From positions 2,098,415 to 2,162,414 of the forward strand of contig JABAKD010000013.1 of the NCBI GenBank assembly GCA_012845835.1: a DNA stretch of 64,000 bases. The letters are read 5' to 3'. Within the stretch, counting starts at the first letter, position 1, and each line of letters opens with the position of its first letter. The position numbers were made by a program, and so were the translations under genes. The stretch comes from Undaria pinnatifida (lineage: Eukaryota > Sar > Phaeophyceae > Laminariales > Alariaceae). Below are positions 52,940 to 64,000 of the stretch, in pieces. The notes below the pieces were generated by a model that ran no database searches, had not been told where the DNA came from, and saw only the letters and a list, made by a program, of their open reading frames with translations.

Positions 52940-53186
52940 AACCCGGTATAGGTCAGACTCGTGAGTTTGAATCCCCCCGAGTGCAAACTCGAAAAAATTC
53001 GTGGGGACTTTTTCTTGTGCCTAAATTGACTTGCGGAAAGCGCGAAAGCGTAAGTTAGCAACACTCGACGAAATATCGACGAGCAATGGGATTGTTGAGC
53101 TCTATGCGCGATAAAGATTGAAGGCAAGAACCGGGGGGAAGAAGGGACGACACCTGGGACCACGGCCTGTCCAGAAGCTGGAAAGT
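52940..53186 (+). mobile_element. SINE, right piece of the copy split by the gypsy relic
   Basis: It starts ACCCGGTATAGGTCAG, 25 to 30 bases into the SINE consensus, and runs to CCAGAAGCTGGAAAGT. Together with 44131-44154 it makes one SINE, apart from about 10 missing bases. Confidence 0.75.
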
Positions 53187-53227
53187 AAATATGTTTGAAG
53201 AAAAAAAATATATATACATGTTATAAA

Positions 53228-53360
53228 AATAAAAATACACTCCTCCAGCTGTGAGATGGAAGATTTTGTCGAAATTCATCTTTGCAAGCTGTGTGTGATA
53301 CTGCGATCGCCCATATTACAGACTTGTGTGTCCTCATTAAGGATATCGGTCGGCGACTTT
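53228..53360 (+). repeat. Foldback-arm inner segment between two SINEs
   Basis: ACACTCCTCCAGCTGTGAGA to GATATCGGTCGGCGACTT. It is the third copy of the same 125-130-bp segment and alternates with SINEs (44000-44125, 53228-53360, 53682-53820). Confidence 0.8.
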
Positions 53361-53364
53361 TCTC

Positions 53365-53640
53365 GCCCCGGTGGCGTATCAGGTTTTCCTCGAGCCTGGT
53401 ATAGGTCAGGTTCGTGAGTTCGAATCCCCCCGAGTGCATACTCGTATATATTCGTGGGGACTTTTTGTTGTCGACAAAATGACTTGCGGAAAGCGCGAGA
53501 GCGTGAGTTAGCAATACTCGATGAAAAGTCGACGAGCAATGGGACTGTTGAACCCTATGCGCGATAAAAATTTAAGGCAAGAACCGGGGGGGAGAAGGGA
53601 CGACACCGGTGACCACGGCTTGTCCAGAAGCTGGAGAGTA
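53365..53640 (+). mobile_element. tRNA-derived SINE, full-length copy
   Basis: Head GCCCCGGTGGCGTATCAGGT, B box GAGTTCGAATCCCCCC, 3' end TTGTCCAGAAGCTGGAGAGT. It lies right after an arm segment that ends GGTCGGCGACTT. Confidence 0.83.
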
Positions 53641-53681
53641 AATGTGTGTGAAGAAGTATATACAAATATATAAAAAAAAAC

Positions 53682-55990
53682 ACTCCTCCAGCTGTGAGAT
53701 CGAACATTTTGTCGAAATTCATCTTTGCAAGCTGTGTGTGATGCTCCGATCGCGCGTATTACGGGTTGTGTGTCCTCATTAAGGATATAGGTCGGCGACT
53801 CCTCTTGGAACTAGAGTGTTGTGTTATAAGGCTTAGTTTGGGTAAGCTATTGGGTAACCTTTTGCAAGTGGTGAAACGGATTAATACCCCACTAATAAGT
53901 TAACAAATGGCGTCGTCGACAGACCATGGTTTTGTTGGGTCGTGGGTTCAAACTCCACCATCCACAATAATAAACATTTTCAGACTTTCCCCATGTCGAA
54001 CTTTAAAAATTCTCTCCCCGGTATCCCCAGGAAATGAAACCGCTTGGATGTTGACACGTCCGCCCGTATATCCGGCCGACCTGCTATCCCGCCGTTTCAG
54101 GGAGGGAGATTGTTATAAGGCTTATTTTGGGTAACCTATTGGTTAACCATTTGCAAGTGGTCAAACGGACTAATACCCCACTAATACCTCACTAATACCT
54201 CAACAGTAGCTTGTACCAGTGTCAACAGGGTGATGTTAATCAGTCTGTGCGCGGAAACTATGAAACCCGATTTTGAGGGGGACAACATCTGACAGCTGTG
54301 GGAAGGAAATGGGTCGCATAGATGTATATCAGTTAGGAGCTTGATATAAGTTGCGTGGTGCTAAGGTTAAGCGATGGTGTGGGTGGTGGGGAAGGAGGGG
54401 GCGTTGGGGGGGGCGTTGGGGGGGGGGGGGGGGGTATGACTTGGAGCTACGGTATGGATGGCTAGAAAGGTAACGGAGTGATATCAAGTGCCTGGTAATG
54501 TTTCTTACTCAGGCAGCTTTTGATTATAGTTGAGGCGTTTGAACAAGAAGGAGCCGGGGGGGAGGGCGGTCGGCGGGTGGGACAACTCCATCTGTGCGCG
54601 GAAACTATACATTCTTTAAGGGGACATATCTGACGGTTGTGGAAGGAATGCATCAGTTGATCATGTATATCCAGTAGTCGTACAACCAGTGAGGAGAGGG
54701 CGCAGTGTCCGAAAGGAGGATTCCAACAGCTTTCGGTCGCAGAGATGTATTTCAGTGAAGAGCTTGCTATACGCGTGGTGCTAAGTCTAGGCGTGCGGGC
54801 GGTGGGGAAGCAGGGGAGGGGAGGGGAGGAACATAAATTGTGGCGACGGCGTGAATGGCTAAAAAGGTAGTGAGATGATATCAACTGCCTGGTAGTGTTT
54901 ATTGCTCTGGCAGATTTGATTTTAGGTGGTGCGGCGGGAGAGAATAATACGACGGGGGGGGGGGGGGGGGCGATGGGGGGGGGATCAAACCCCTTTAGGT
55001 CGCATGAATGTATACCTGTGAGGTACTGTACTAAATGTGCTAGGTCTACGCGATGGCGCAGGTGATGGGGAAGGAGGGCGGAGGCAGAAATAAATGAATT
55101 GGAGCTACGGCATTGCTGGTTGGATAGGTAATGAAGTGGTAGCACCTGCCTGGTATTGTTTATTTTTCTAGCAGATTCGATTTTGGGTGTGGTATGCAAA
55201 ACCTTTTTTAGGTGTGGTATACAATGTCGTGTAGCTTCGAAGTGTGTGATTTTGCATGGATCGCAACATGGAACATTTTAAGAGACAGGTGCAACCATAA
55301 AGCTACCACGCTTTCTTGCCGTGCCGATGTGGGGCTCTGAACTCGCTAATTATCAGAGGTACATATTGCAAAATACAACAAGCGAGGTGATGTGGTCATG
55401 CAATGTCACCACCATTGAGCACGAGAGGGAGAAGTGCGAATCGTCGGTGTTTGCAAAGGAACGCTTGATGCACCCGCGCTCAATCACATTGCTTCGTTAG
55501 GCATAATATGCTACTTCGTTCGGCAGAGGTTGGGAAACGAGTATGCAGACTGCAGGTACGAAATACTCTGTGCAAAATAGGTTCGTACTGTGGTATACCG
55601 CAGTTTTAACACATCTGCCTGTACGTCCTTTTCACATTATTAATAGCTACTGCCCGATTTTGCGTCCATGATTTTTGCCTTGCCGATGTGCGGCTTTGAG
55701 GTCGCCAACTCTGAGACAGAGATAAATATTTCAAATTTAACAAGCGAGGTGATGTGGTCATGCAAATGTCACCACCATTGAATACGAGGGGAAGAAATGC
55801 AGATCGTCAGTGTTTCGAAAGAAACTCTTCATGTGCCCGCGCTCAATTACATTTCTTCGTTAAGCATATGCTCCTTCGTTTAGCAGAGGTTGTCAGGCGA
55901 TCATGCAGACGGCAGGTAGGCACGAAATATCTTGCGTAATAGGTTGGTAGTGTGGTCTACCGCAATTTGAACAATCTTCCTGTACTTCCC
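53682..55990 (+). repeat. Foldback arm copy B, interrupted by a TRIM
   Basis: The inner segment ends at 53820. The arm resumes at 54205 after the TRIM (GTAGCTTGTACCAGTGTCAACAGG), continues with G-run modules to about 55210, and then outer units (GAGGTGATGTGGTCATGCAA at 55384 and 55745) to about 55990. The open frame on the minus strand (54462-55199) is a by-product of this repeat. Confidence 0.75.
53822..54204 (+). mobile_element. TRIM / small-LTR retrotransposon, copy 2
   Basis: LTRs lie at 53822-53905 and 54111-54204; the latter is 10 bp longer because ACTAATACCT is duplicated. The primer-site word TGGCGTCGTCGACAG and the polypurine GGGAGGGAGA are retained. Left flank GTTG and right flank GTAG match the single GTAG of uninterrupted arms, so the insertion made a 4-bp target duplication. 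Confidence 0.85.
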
Positions 55991-58900
55991 TCTCACACTA
56001 TTTTTAGCTAATGTACGATTATACGCCCTGTATTTTCATGTCGTCGAAGATGTTGTGGTCTTGTAGATGTCGCGTCCACGTCTGATGCTCGTGTTAGTGG
56101 TGATTGCGAAAACATGCTCTAGCGTGTAGTGGATGATCACTGAGTGGTGTTCATTTCTCTACATCACACCAGGTAGCATATATCAACGCAACCGCTTTCT
56201 TGAAAGTGACAAATATATTTTTCACACACCTGATACAAAGGAGACGCGGCCCGGAGATTGCTCAGCATACTGACGGTCAGGATCAGGTTGTTATCGGGCA
56301 GCGCACTTGGTTCTAGTACCGCTCCTCACTCCACGTAAGACACTACGGGCATGCGTTGGATCCAGTTCGCTTATGTCCAAAACCAATGATAAGGATATGG
56401 TGTGATGGGCAAACGCTATAATGAATTGCGCTGCTGTGATTACCCCGCCTTTCGGCCTGTTTGTTCTTGCGTTCTCGACAAAGTTGCTTTCTTGCAACGA
56501 GCAGTTGTAACGCATTTTAGGTTTGTGCAAAAAGCTATATGTAGACTATGTGATGTTTCTGACGCGGAGGGACCTCAGTTTGGAAACCCAGGGTATACTG
56601 TATAGGTTCCATCTTATGACTAGATTTCGTATGTGGTTTAAGTGTGCGAACATCCTTAAAATTAGATAATTATGTGTCCGAGTGGTTTTTGTTACATGAG
56701 TATGTTTTGGTTGATTCTCTAGACGACGTTAAAGTGTTGTTTCAGAGTGGTGTTTTCGAATACGTATTGTTTTACGGTGGTGTTTCCCATTTTACGAGGG
56801 GGGTAGTTTTGGGGGACTTGTTACATATATCTGCAAAACGTATTTGTGTACGCCCACATTTTTTTTCGGTGGGCTAAGAACGAAGGTGCGAGGAACGTTT
56901 GGGAATTTCAACGTTCCCCCTTGCGGATTTTGTCAAGTAAGGTTGAATGCATATTTATCCCTGAGGATGAACATGAAATAACCATCCTTGACAACTATGG
57001 GTTATAGCGGTATTATAATACTCTTCTAATACCGTTACTGATCGTAGTTTGACTATGTGTGTATACATCATTTTTGGTGTGGGTTGAATCCAAAACCTGA
57101 GCGAGTTAATGTTGAACCCGTTAATTGAAAGTTTACGAGTAGGTTTTATACATGTATAATTAATCTGTTCATTGAGTACATAGATGTGGACGAAGTACTA
57201 GGTGTTGCTTCGGATCTGGGCTAAGGGTTGGGAAACCCACTCAACCGTAGATACCGGTTCATCAGTGCGATCGTTGGATACCGACATATTAGCAGGTAAC
57301 ATATGACGCGCTGTGGGAGGTTTAACGCGACAGATAGGCACTAACTGATTGGGGATAAAGCCGACGACCAACTCTTTCTACCCAACCAGTAGGGATACGA
57401 GGTGGGTTTCCAGTATCGATCGACTTCCGTCGAGCAGAGGATACATCACAAGGCACCCTAGTTGTGCGGTGAAAATATTGCATTTCGGCGTTATTTTGGT
57501 ATCAGTAACGTTGGTTATTTCTGTTCAACTCCCATGTTTAGCATGATTTTCAGTGTTGTTCATTTTTTATATACTCCGGTCCTAGGTAGCGAGTTTAGTG
57601 TGTATGTCATTAATGTATGTTTTGGGTTGGTATAACTACGACTATATAGCAGCCAACCTCATATGACCAGTTGTTTGAGTCGCAGTCGTAGTCATAATGT
57701 CATTCTGCAATTGACTTTGTCGAGAGGACAAAATAACCCATAACAACATGAAAGCGACCACTAGTTATCATTAACATTGTTGTAATTCTCAGGTGTATCG
57801 TGACGTCTTTGGTCACGTATTTAACAAATATCTTGTAACCTACGTACGTAGCTTAAACACTTCCATACTCACATACACCCGCTTTGTAACCCACAAACAC
57901 CCACAAATCAGCATACACAGTCTACAAGCATTTCTATACTCATATATACCCCACAAACATCCAAAAGCAGCATTTGTAGTCTACACACCCTTACCGGCTA
58001 ACTCGAATCCATGAGTCCTTTAATCGACAATCTTTATGCCCGGCGTAGGGAGGCTCACGGGGAGATTGCTCTCGGTACCCGACGAGGGACCATCAGGCCG
58101 ATGAGAAGATGGGAAGACAGAATATATATTAAAGTACCGGAGTCCTGGAGGCCACTCTGAACATGCAAACCCGAAGAAAACAAAATAGTGAACTGAGTAT
58201 CAGCAATAGTACTAGTACACTGCGCCAAAAGGGGCTCAACTCGAACATATCAAAGATTGGGACCGCCAATCATATCGATAGTTCTACTCTACCATCTCTG
58301 TAGATTCTATGCAGTCATACACATCATACATCAGACTTGTGCGCAGGCATAAACCAACATTCCCCCTGCCTGTGTGCACATCATGGTAACGTTGAACCAA
58401 AGCGAATCATACGGAATCTTGCTTATTCAAACAAAGTACATGACTCAAATATCCAATGTCCATTACCCGAATATTGATATCCAACGCTGTAGCTAGCGGA
58501 ATTGAACCGCAGTAATCGTAACGGGAATTGCTGATAAGAACATGGGCGATCAATAGTGCAGTAGGACTAGTCCGTTTAAGACCAGAAACAAAAACTCTCG
58601 ATTGTGGTTCAATAAATCAAGCCTAGAATTACCACGAAACCACCTATATTTTGCCTCAAACAATTTGCCCAAATTCTTATACTCCCAAGCCTTTGATCAA
58701 GCAAAAATTAATGCTGAAATCAAGATGAAAATACCAGGTATCAAATTTCTTTACACAATACTCAAAAACAACCAATATTGTTCCCCCAAATATACATACT
58801 TTCAAATCTTCGATCAAGCAAAATTCTGGTGGTAGATACTCTCGTTCTCAACATTCCTCAGGAAAAATGAAAAATACTGTAATTACTAGTATCAACGCAG

Positions 58901-59810
58901 ACCCGAGTTTGATTCTCGGACATTGATATGAGCACATACATGGCGAATCCTACATCCCTCCTGCTCTCGACAACTGTCATGATAATGCTCATTCGATCCT
59001 AGATTAATGCAAACTCAGAAATATCAAATGCCCAAAAAGTGTAAGGGCATCGCCTTCAACTATTTTTCATGATATGAGCTAAGATATAACCCCTCCACTC
59101 CGGAGTCAAACTCCCCCACTCCGCAGTCAAGCCACATTTTGTCCAACCAGTTCCGCTCTGGATTAGTCTATACCAAGCTCTCAACACGCGTTGGTATTAC
59201 AGGACACTTTGACTAGGACATGTGCTCTTTCAACTAACTGCGGAAACCAGCATTCATCATATCTACCTACTCTTCTACCTGTTTAAAGAAATCAAGCATC
59301 CTGCCAGCTCGACCTCCAATTCATATCACCAGGAGTTCCTCGCAAGACTACGGTGGTGGTGATGTCCCGCGGTAAATCTGCGACCTGAAAAGCATGTGTC
59401 ACGTGGACCACCAGCTCAAAAACAACAATCTCAAATTTCCTTGTCAAACGCTCCCAAAAACAACAAATATTTTGCTCGTATACTACTGCTGTGCGCTCGT
59501 TCGTACGTGACGTGAGATCAACTGTGGATAGTATATGCCTTATATCTATCTACCTTTCTCCCCTGATCACTCGATTTTGTACATCATTGGGGGGGGGTTA
59601 ACACAATCCTATCATCCACTATTATTGCCATGAAAATACGTCAACAAACTACGATTCTCATACCTATTACCTCAGGTACTGTATTAATGCAGGCATAACA
59701 CGAGGTAGGGATGAAAATTCAGTTGTGTGTTAAAATCACAATCATCCTATCCATCGCCTCTGGTTTTAGCAACAAAATAAAATTGTTAAGCACGGACGCA
59801 CATATATTAT
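55991..59810. other. AT-richer stretch without recognisable genes
   Basis: Base composition drops compared with the rest. At 58361 the + strand has CCAACATTCCCCCTGCC. On the minus strand this reads as a polypurine tract followed by TGTTGG, the pattern of a 3' LTR start, but no LTR pair was found. A local two-copy word (TTTGATCAAGCAAAA at 58692, TCGATCAAGCAAAA at 58810) is present. Nothing else is supported. Confidence 0.4.
56644..56877 (+). CDS. Unrecognised small open frame (77 aa)
   Basis: It reads N-Y-V-S-E-W-F-L-L-H-E-Y-V-L-V-D-S-L-D-D, then F-E-Y-V-L-F-Y-G-G-V-S-H-F. Balanced amino-acid use suggests it might be an exon or relic. There is no family match and no clear splice sites. Confidence 0.22.
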   Translation: MRTSLKLDNYVSEWFLLHEYVLVDSLDDVKVLFQSGVFEYVLFYGGVSHFTRGVVLGDLLHISAKRICVRPHFFSVG

Positions 59811-59817
59811 TAAAAAT

Positions 59818-62190
59818 AAAAATACACTCCAGCTCTGAGATCGAACATTTTGTCGAAACTCATCTTGGCAAGCTGTGTGTGATACTCCGATCGCGCGTAT
59901 TACGGGTTTTGTGTCCTCATTAAGGATATAGGTCGGCGATTCCCCTTGCAACTACAGTGTAGCTATCAGGGTGAACAGGGTGATGTTAGTCAGTCTGTGC
60001 GCAGGAACCATAAAACCCATTTCTGAGGGGGACAACATCTGACAGCTGTGGAAGGAAATGCATCCGTTTGTCAAGTGAATCCTGTAAGTCGAATAACCGG
60101 TGAGGGGAGGGCGGAGTTTTGAAGGACGTGGGGGCCTGGTTTTGATCAAAAGGGAGAGGGGTTGGAGGGGGGGGGGGGGGGGAGGGAAGGGGGGGGGGGG
60201 GGGTGAGGGGGGGGACGGGCGGGGCAGCTCAATTTGTGTTTGAAAACTATCATGGCGAGGGGGGGGTTGGGGCGGGGGTGGGGCGGATGGGACAGCTCAA
60301 TCTGTGCGTGGAAGCTATACATTCCTTTAAGGAGATAAATGTGACGGTTTTGGAAAGATTGCACGAGTTTATCATGTATATCCTGTAAGTTGTACAATCA
60401 GTGAGTAGAGGGCGGAGTGCTCGAGGGGGTGGGGGTGAGATGGGGTGGGGGTAGTGGGGAGGTGGGGGGGTGGGGGAGGCGGGGGGGGGGGAGGTGGGAA
60501 GGGCTTTAGGTGGCATAGATGTAGGGGCTTGCTATACGTTTGGTGTTAGGTCTAGGCGATGGTGCGGGTGGTGGGGAAGGAGGGGGCGTTCGGGGCGGGT
60601 GGCGGGAAAAGGAGCGGTATGGATGGCTCTAGAAAGATAATGAGGTAATATCCAGTGCGTGAAATGTTTATTACTCTGGCGGATTTCGATATTAGGTGGG
60701 GCGTTTGGGCAAGGAAGAGCAATAAAAAGGAGGGCGGGAAGGGGGGGGGGGGGAGGGTTTTTAGGAGGTTTTAGTCACTTATAATATTGTAATGCACTCT
60801 GGCTGTGAGATCAAAGATATGTAGGGGCTTGTTATACGCGTGGTGCTAGGACTAGGCGATCGTGCGGGTGGTGGGAAAGGAGGGGGCGTCGGAGGGGGGG
60901 GGTTGAGGGGGGGGGTGGGGGGTGGAGAATGAAAACTACGTCATGGATGGTTAGAAAGATAATGACGTGATATCAACTGCGTAGAGGTGCTTATTACTCT
61001 TGCAAATTTCGATTTTATGTGGGGGTTTAAACAAACTAGGCGAAAAAAAAAAGAAAAAAAAGGGGGGGGGGAAGGGATCCGGGGAGGGGGGGGGGGTGAG
61101 GGGTGGGAGGTTTGAACAAGAAAGATCGGGGGACGGGGGGGGGGGGAGGGGGGGGGGGGGGGCGGGACATTTCGATATGTGCGCGGAAACTAAAAATCCT
61201 TAAAGGGGACAAATCTGACGGTTGTAGCAAGAAGACACCCCTTTATATATTCTGCCTGGTAATGTTTACTATTCTAGAAGGTTTGATGTTAGATGCAGTA
61301 TGCAACCCAGTGTTCAGGTGTAGTAAACAACGTGTTGAATTTTCATAATTTGTTATCGTACATGGATCGAAAGATATAATACAGTCTAGTGTAGTTACCA
61401 TTATTTTATAAAAAATGAAAATACAATCCAGCTGGGAGATCGAGTATTTTGTCGAAACTCATCGTTTCTGAAGTATTTTTTGACATCGCTAATTATAAGA
61501 CAGAGATACGTATTGCCAAATACAGCAGGCGAGTTGATGTGGTCATGCACTGTCACCGCCATTATTTTAGTTACCATTATTTTCTGACATCGCTAATTAT
61601 AAGAAAGGGATACGTATTGCCAAATACAACATGCATGCGAGGTGATGTGGTCATGCAATGTCACCGCCATTGAGCACGAGAGGGAGAAATGCGAATCGTC
61701 AGTGTTTTGAAAGGAACGCTTGGTGTACACGCGCTCAATTACGTTACCTCGTTAGTCATACTTCGCTTGGCATACGTGGGGAGGCGATCATGCAGACGGT
61801 ATGTACGAAATACCCTACGTAATGGGTTGGTAGTGTGGTTTACCGCAATTTTAACATATCTGCCTGTGCTTCCTTTTCAAATAATTATTGTCTCAAATGT
61901 ACGATTTCACGCCCATGATCTAAAGTCGCCAATTCTAAGACAGAGATACATCTTACAAATACAGCAGGCGAGGTGGGCATGCGATGTCATATATATGCGT
62001 TGTCACCACTATTGAACGCGAGGGTGACTTTACTTCGTTAGGCATATGCTACAGCGTTTGGTATGGTAGAGGTTGTCAGGCAATCATGTAAACGGATGGA
62101 GGCACGAAATACCCTGCGTAATAGGTTGGTCGTGTGGTTTACCGGAGTGTTAACATATCGGTCTGTACTTCTGCTTCACATTATTATATA
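59818..62190 (+). repeat. Foldback arm copy C (G-run orientation)
   Basis: It starts ACACTCCAGCTCTGAGATCG and runs through GGTCGGCGATTCC, the G-run modules (60160-61165) and GAAGGTTTGATGTTAGATGC (61277). It ends in outer tandem units at 61480, 61575 and 61935. It parallels 32934-34930 over its whole length and is the longest uninterrupted copy. It ends near an (AT)n run at 62184-62206. Confidence 0.82.
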
Positions 62191-62501
62191 TATATATATA
62201 TATATATGTGAAATACCTTCGTTCCCCCTTGCCGCCTCGGTAAGGCATGCTGCGAGGCATGCCCTAGCAGGCTTGTAGCGAGTGAGGGGGGTCTTTCTGG
62301 CGGGTGTAAGGCCGGACTCACCCTCAAGGAGTGATACCTTCTTGCTGCTGCGTGTGGCCGCGAGGCTTAGGCGTGGCGGTAGAGTTGGGTCGTACGTGGT
62401 GCGTTAGGCATGGTCACCTACGATTCGCGCGTCTTTTTAGGCAGCAGCGGCGGAGCAGCAATGCTTAATCGGGATGCTCGTGCTCGGAGGCAGGCGCCAC
62501 C

Positions 62502-62633
62502 ATGAGCCACGCTACGGCGCAGTCTCGGTTTGCGTGGAGACAACTGCGCCGGCAGGAGGCTGGATTCGACGACGAAGGAGGAGGGCGACTGGCCGTCGAT
62601 GGGCGGGGAAGAGACGGATTGAACTCTCCCTGA
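62502..62633 (+). CDS. Possible short first exon or small ORF
   Basis: GCGCCACCATGAGCC is a near-ideal start context. It reads M-S-H-A-T-A-Q-S-R-F-A-W-R-Q-L-R-R-Q-E-A, with a stop after 43 codons. A 127-codon frame overlaps it on the other strand. Neither has a recognisable domain. Confidence 0.18.
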   Translation: MSHATAQSRFAWRQLRRQEAGFDDEGGGRLAVDGRGRDGLNSP

Positions 62634-63718
62634 ACGAGAATTTTGTTCTTCAGATCAGCACCGCAAACTGCGTGGAGCATTTTGTTTTTTTTTTGACGGG
62701 GGAGAAGGGGACCGATTGGAATTGAGTGTGAACGAGAGCAAGTGCGAAGGAGCGGGCCGAGTGAGCTAAGGCGATGAGGCGGCCACGGAGAACCACAGCA
62801 GGAGGATGGCACACGGAGACCCACGACCGGCACGCACACCATCGTCATGAGAGCAGCGATCGTCCTTTTTTTTCAGGGTTATTTTTACGAGGCAGTAGTA
62901 CAACATGTTACTTACGTCACTGATTTTTGTAGAGTTTGTAGAAGAGTCGTATACCCTTCACGGGGAACGACCCGCCACAATTTTCAATTTTCAGGCACGG
63001 GCGTCGTAGCTGTGCTGCAACCTGTCAAATAACTCGGGAAGGAGGCGCGATCATTGATATCTGTACTGTGTTTTTTTTCGTTTTCATTGCTCTTGTTTCA
63101 CAGCATGCCCGCGGGTCGTCACTCTGACAGCACTCCAGACAGCAGGCGCGTTCGTCTATACTCACGATTACCGTGCGGTTCATGAGGTGCAGGCAGCCCA
63201 ACCGCTGTAGTTTGTAGCCGCGAGTTGGTTAGTTGTGGGAACAGGGGAACTCTATGCCGTAGTTGAGTGGATACCCGCGGCCATGTCAGTTCAGTTTGCA
63301 CATTGGACCTTTTCACTTGTGCGCCTTTTGTCCGTATCGTGCGTTTTTAGGCGGGAAAGCGTAGTATTTCCCGGACGAATTTTGATTTCATTTGGTTTTT
63401 CGGATCTTCCTAGGGCTCCAGCACCTTTGTGTGACCACGGACTCTAAATTTTTGACAAGAAGAGGGAATGGGAGAAAACAACAACAATATCAAAAAAAAA
63501 TATATATACACGTACCAGGTACCATCTATCAATTTGGTCTCCTCTTCACGAAAATATGCGTGTTCATTAATATCATGGTGTTCCCCCGCCCCGCGGGGGA
63601 GGGTGGGGGGGGTGGAAACTGACGGCTCACCCTCGTCCGGTTTTCCTTGCCCCCCTCTCCCTCCCCCGCTCCCTCTCCCGGCTATTGTACGCGGCTGACC
63701 TGCCCCCCTTCCCGACAG

Positions 63719-63843
63719 ATAACCTCAACAACCAGAAGCCCCCCCCGCCCCCGAAGGCACGCACACACCGGAAGATGAAGGAATCAATCCCTGCCCTTCC
63801 TTTCTTCCCTCCTCTCGCCCCCCTCCCCCTCCCTCCGCTTTAG
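63719..63843 (+). CDS. Possible exon at the window edge
   Basis: After a long pyrimidine tract and CCCGACAG, the frame reads N-L-N-N-Q-K-P-P-P-P-P-K-A-R-T-H-R-K-M-K-E and stays open to 63843. The acceptor is strong, but no donor or domain could be assigned. A gene may continue beyond the window. Confidence 0.25.
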
Positions 63844-64000
63844 CCCTCCTGCTCGTGAAGCAATCGGGTGGGAGGGTGGGAGATTGCGATTGGTGTCTCC
63901 CCGTGCCACCTCTCTACCCCTATGCTCCTGCTGATGTGTTCTCCCTACTGCTACTGCTGCTGCTGTCGCTGCTGCGTGGGCACTACTCCCTTCTTCCTCT

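Noticed and set aside
54462-55199. 245-codon frame on the minus strand
   Set aside because: It lies entirely in foldback-arm repeat modules. The Pro runs come from C tracts, and there is no domain.
62465-62848. 127-codon frame on the minus strand
   Set aside because: Cys/Ser/Pro-rich without a domain. It overlaps a + strand ATG in a good context. Neither can be supported as a gene.
1-64000. CRISPR array, bacterial operon or integrated phage
   Set aside because: There are no regularly spaced identical repeats with unique spacers. Exon-intron structure, SINEs and LTR elements show eukaryotic DNA.

Overview
The window looks like nuclear DNA of a brown alga, probably Ectocarpus or a relative. 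The evidence is one very long gene with many small GT-AG introns, GC-rich exons coding long Gly/Ala/Ser tracts, abundant G/C homopolymers, and dense retroelement and MITE debris. The organism is an inference from style; no marker gene proves it.

Region 1 (about 2.6-24.3 kb, + strand) is one large gene that I assembled by hand from 14 exons whose phases agree at every junction. It codes for at least 2,122 residues with the order RUN - RhoGAP - coiled coil/acidic linker - ELMO - TLDc, and ends at a stop at 24294-24296. Its first exon was not found. The combination joins a small-GTPase effector module (RUN), a RhoGAP fold that lacks all three usual catalytic residues, an ELMO fold (Rac-GEF partner or Arl-GAP family) and a TLDc domain (V-ATPase-binding/OXR family). 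I know of no described protein with this architecture. Its introns carry a PIF/Harbinger-like MITE, a second long-TIR element, a small AACCCC-TIR MITE family and two tRNA-derived SINEs.

Region 2 (24.3-35.3 kb) holds the gene's 3' flank, then an internally deleted Ty3/gypsy element. This has two 268-269 bp LTRs, a 4-bp target duplication and a still-open chromodomain reading frame. It is followed by a pair of about 1-kb inverted arms full of G/C runs and spaced 2.9 kb apart, a (GTT)n tract and a truncated SINE.

Region 3 (35.3-38.6 kb) contains coding fragments and one plausible secreted Cys-rich protein gene (37842-38585).

Region 4 (38.7-62.3 kb) is a mobile-element graveyard. It holds several copies of the G-run foldback arms, two copies of a TRIM with 84-bp LTRs, more SINEs, and a decayed minus-strand Ty3/gypsy chromovirus (44.2-52.9 kb). 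That relic sits inside a SINE, which itself sits in a foldback arm. An AT-richer stretch without recognisable genes lies at 56-59.8 kb. The last 1.7 kb may contain the start of another gene.

All exon borders, repeat borders and family assignments come from reading the sequence. No search or alignment program was run.
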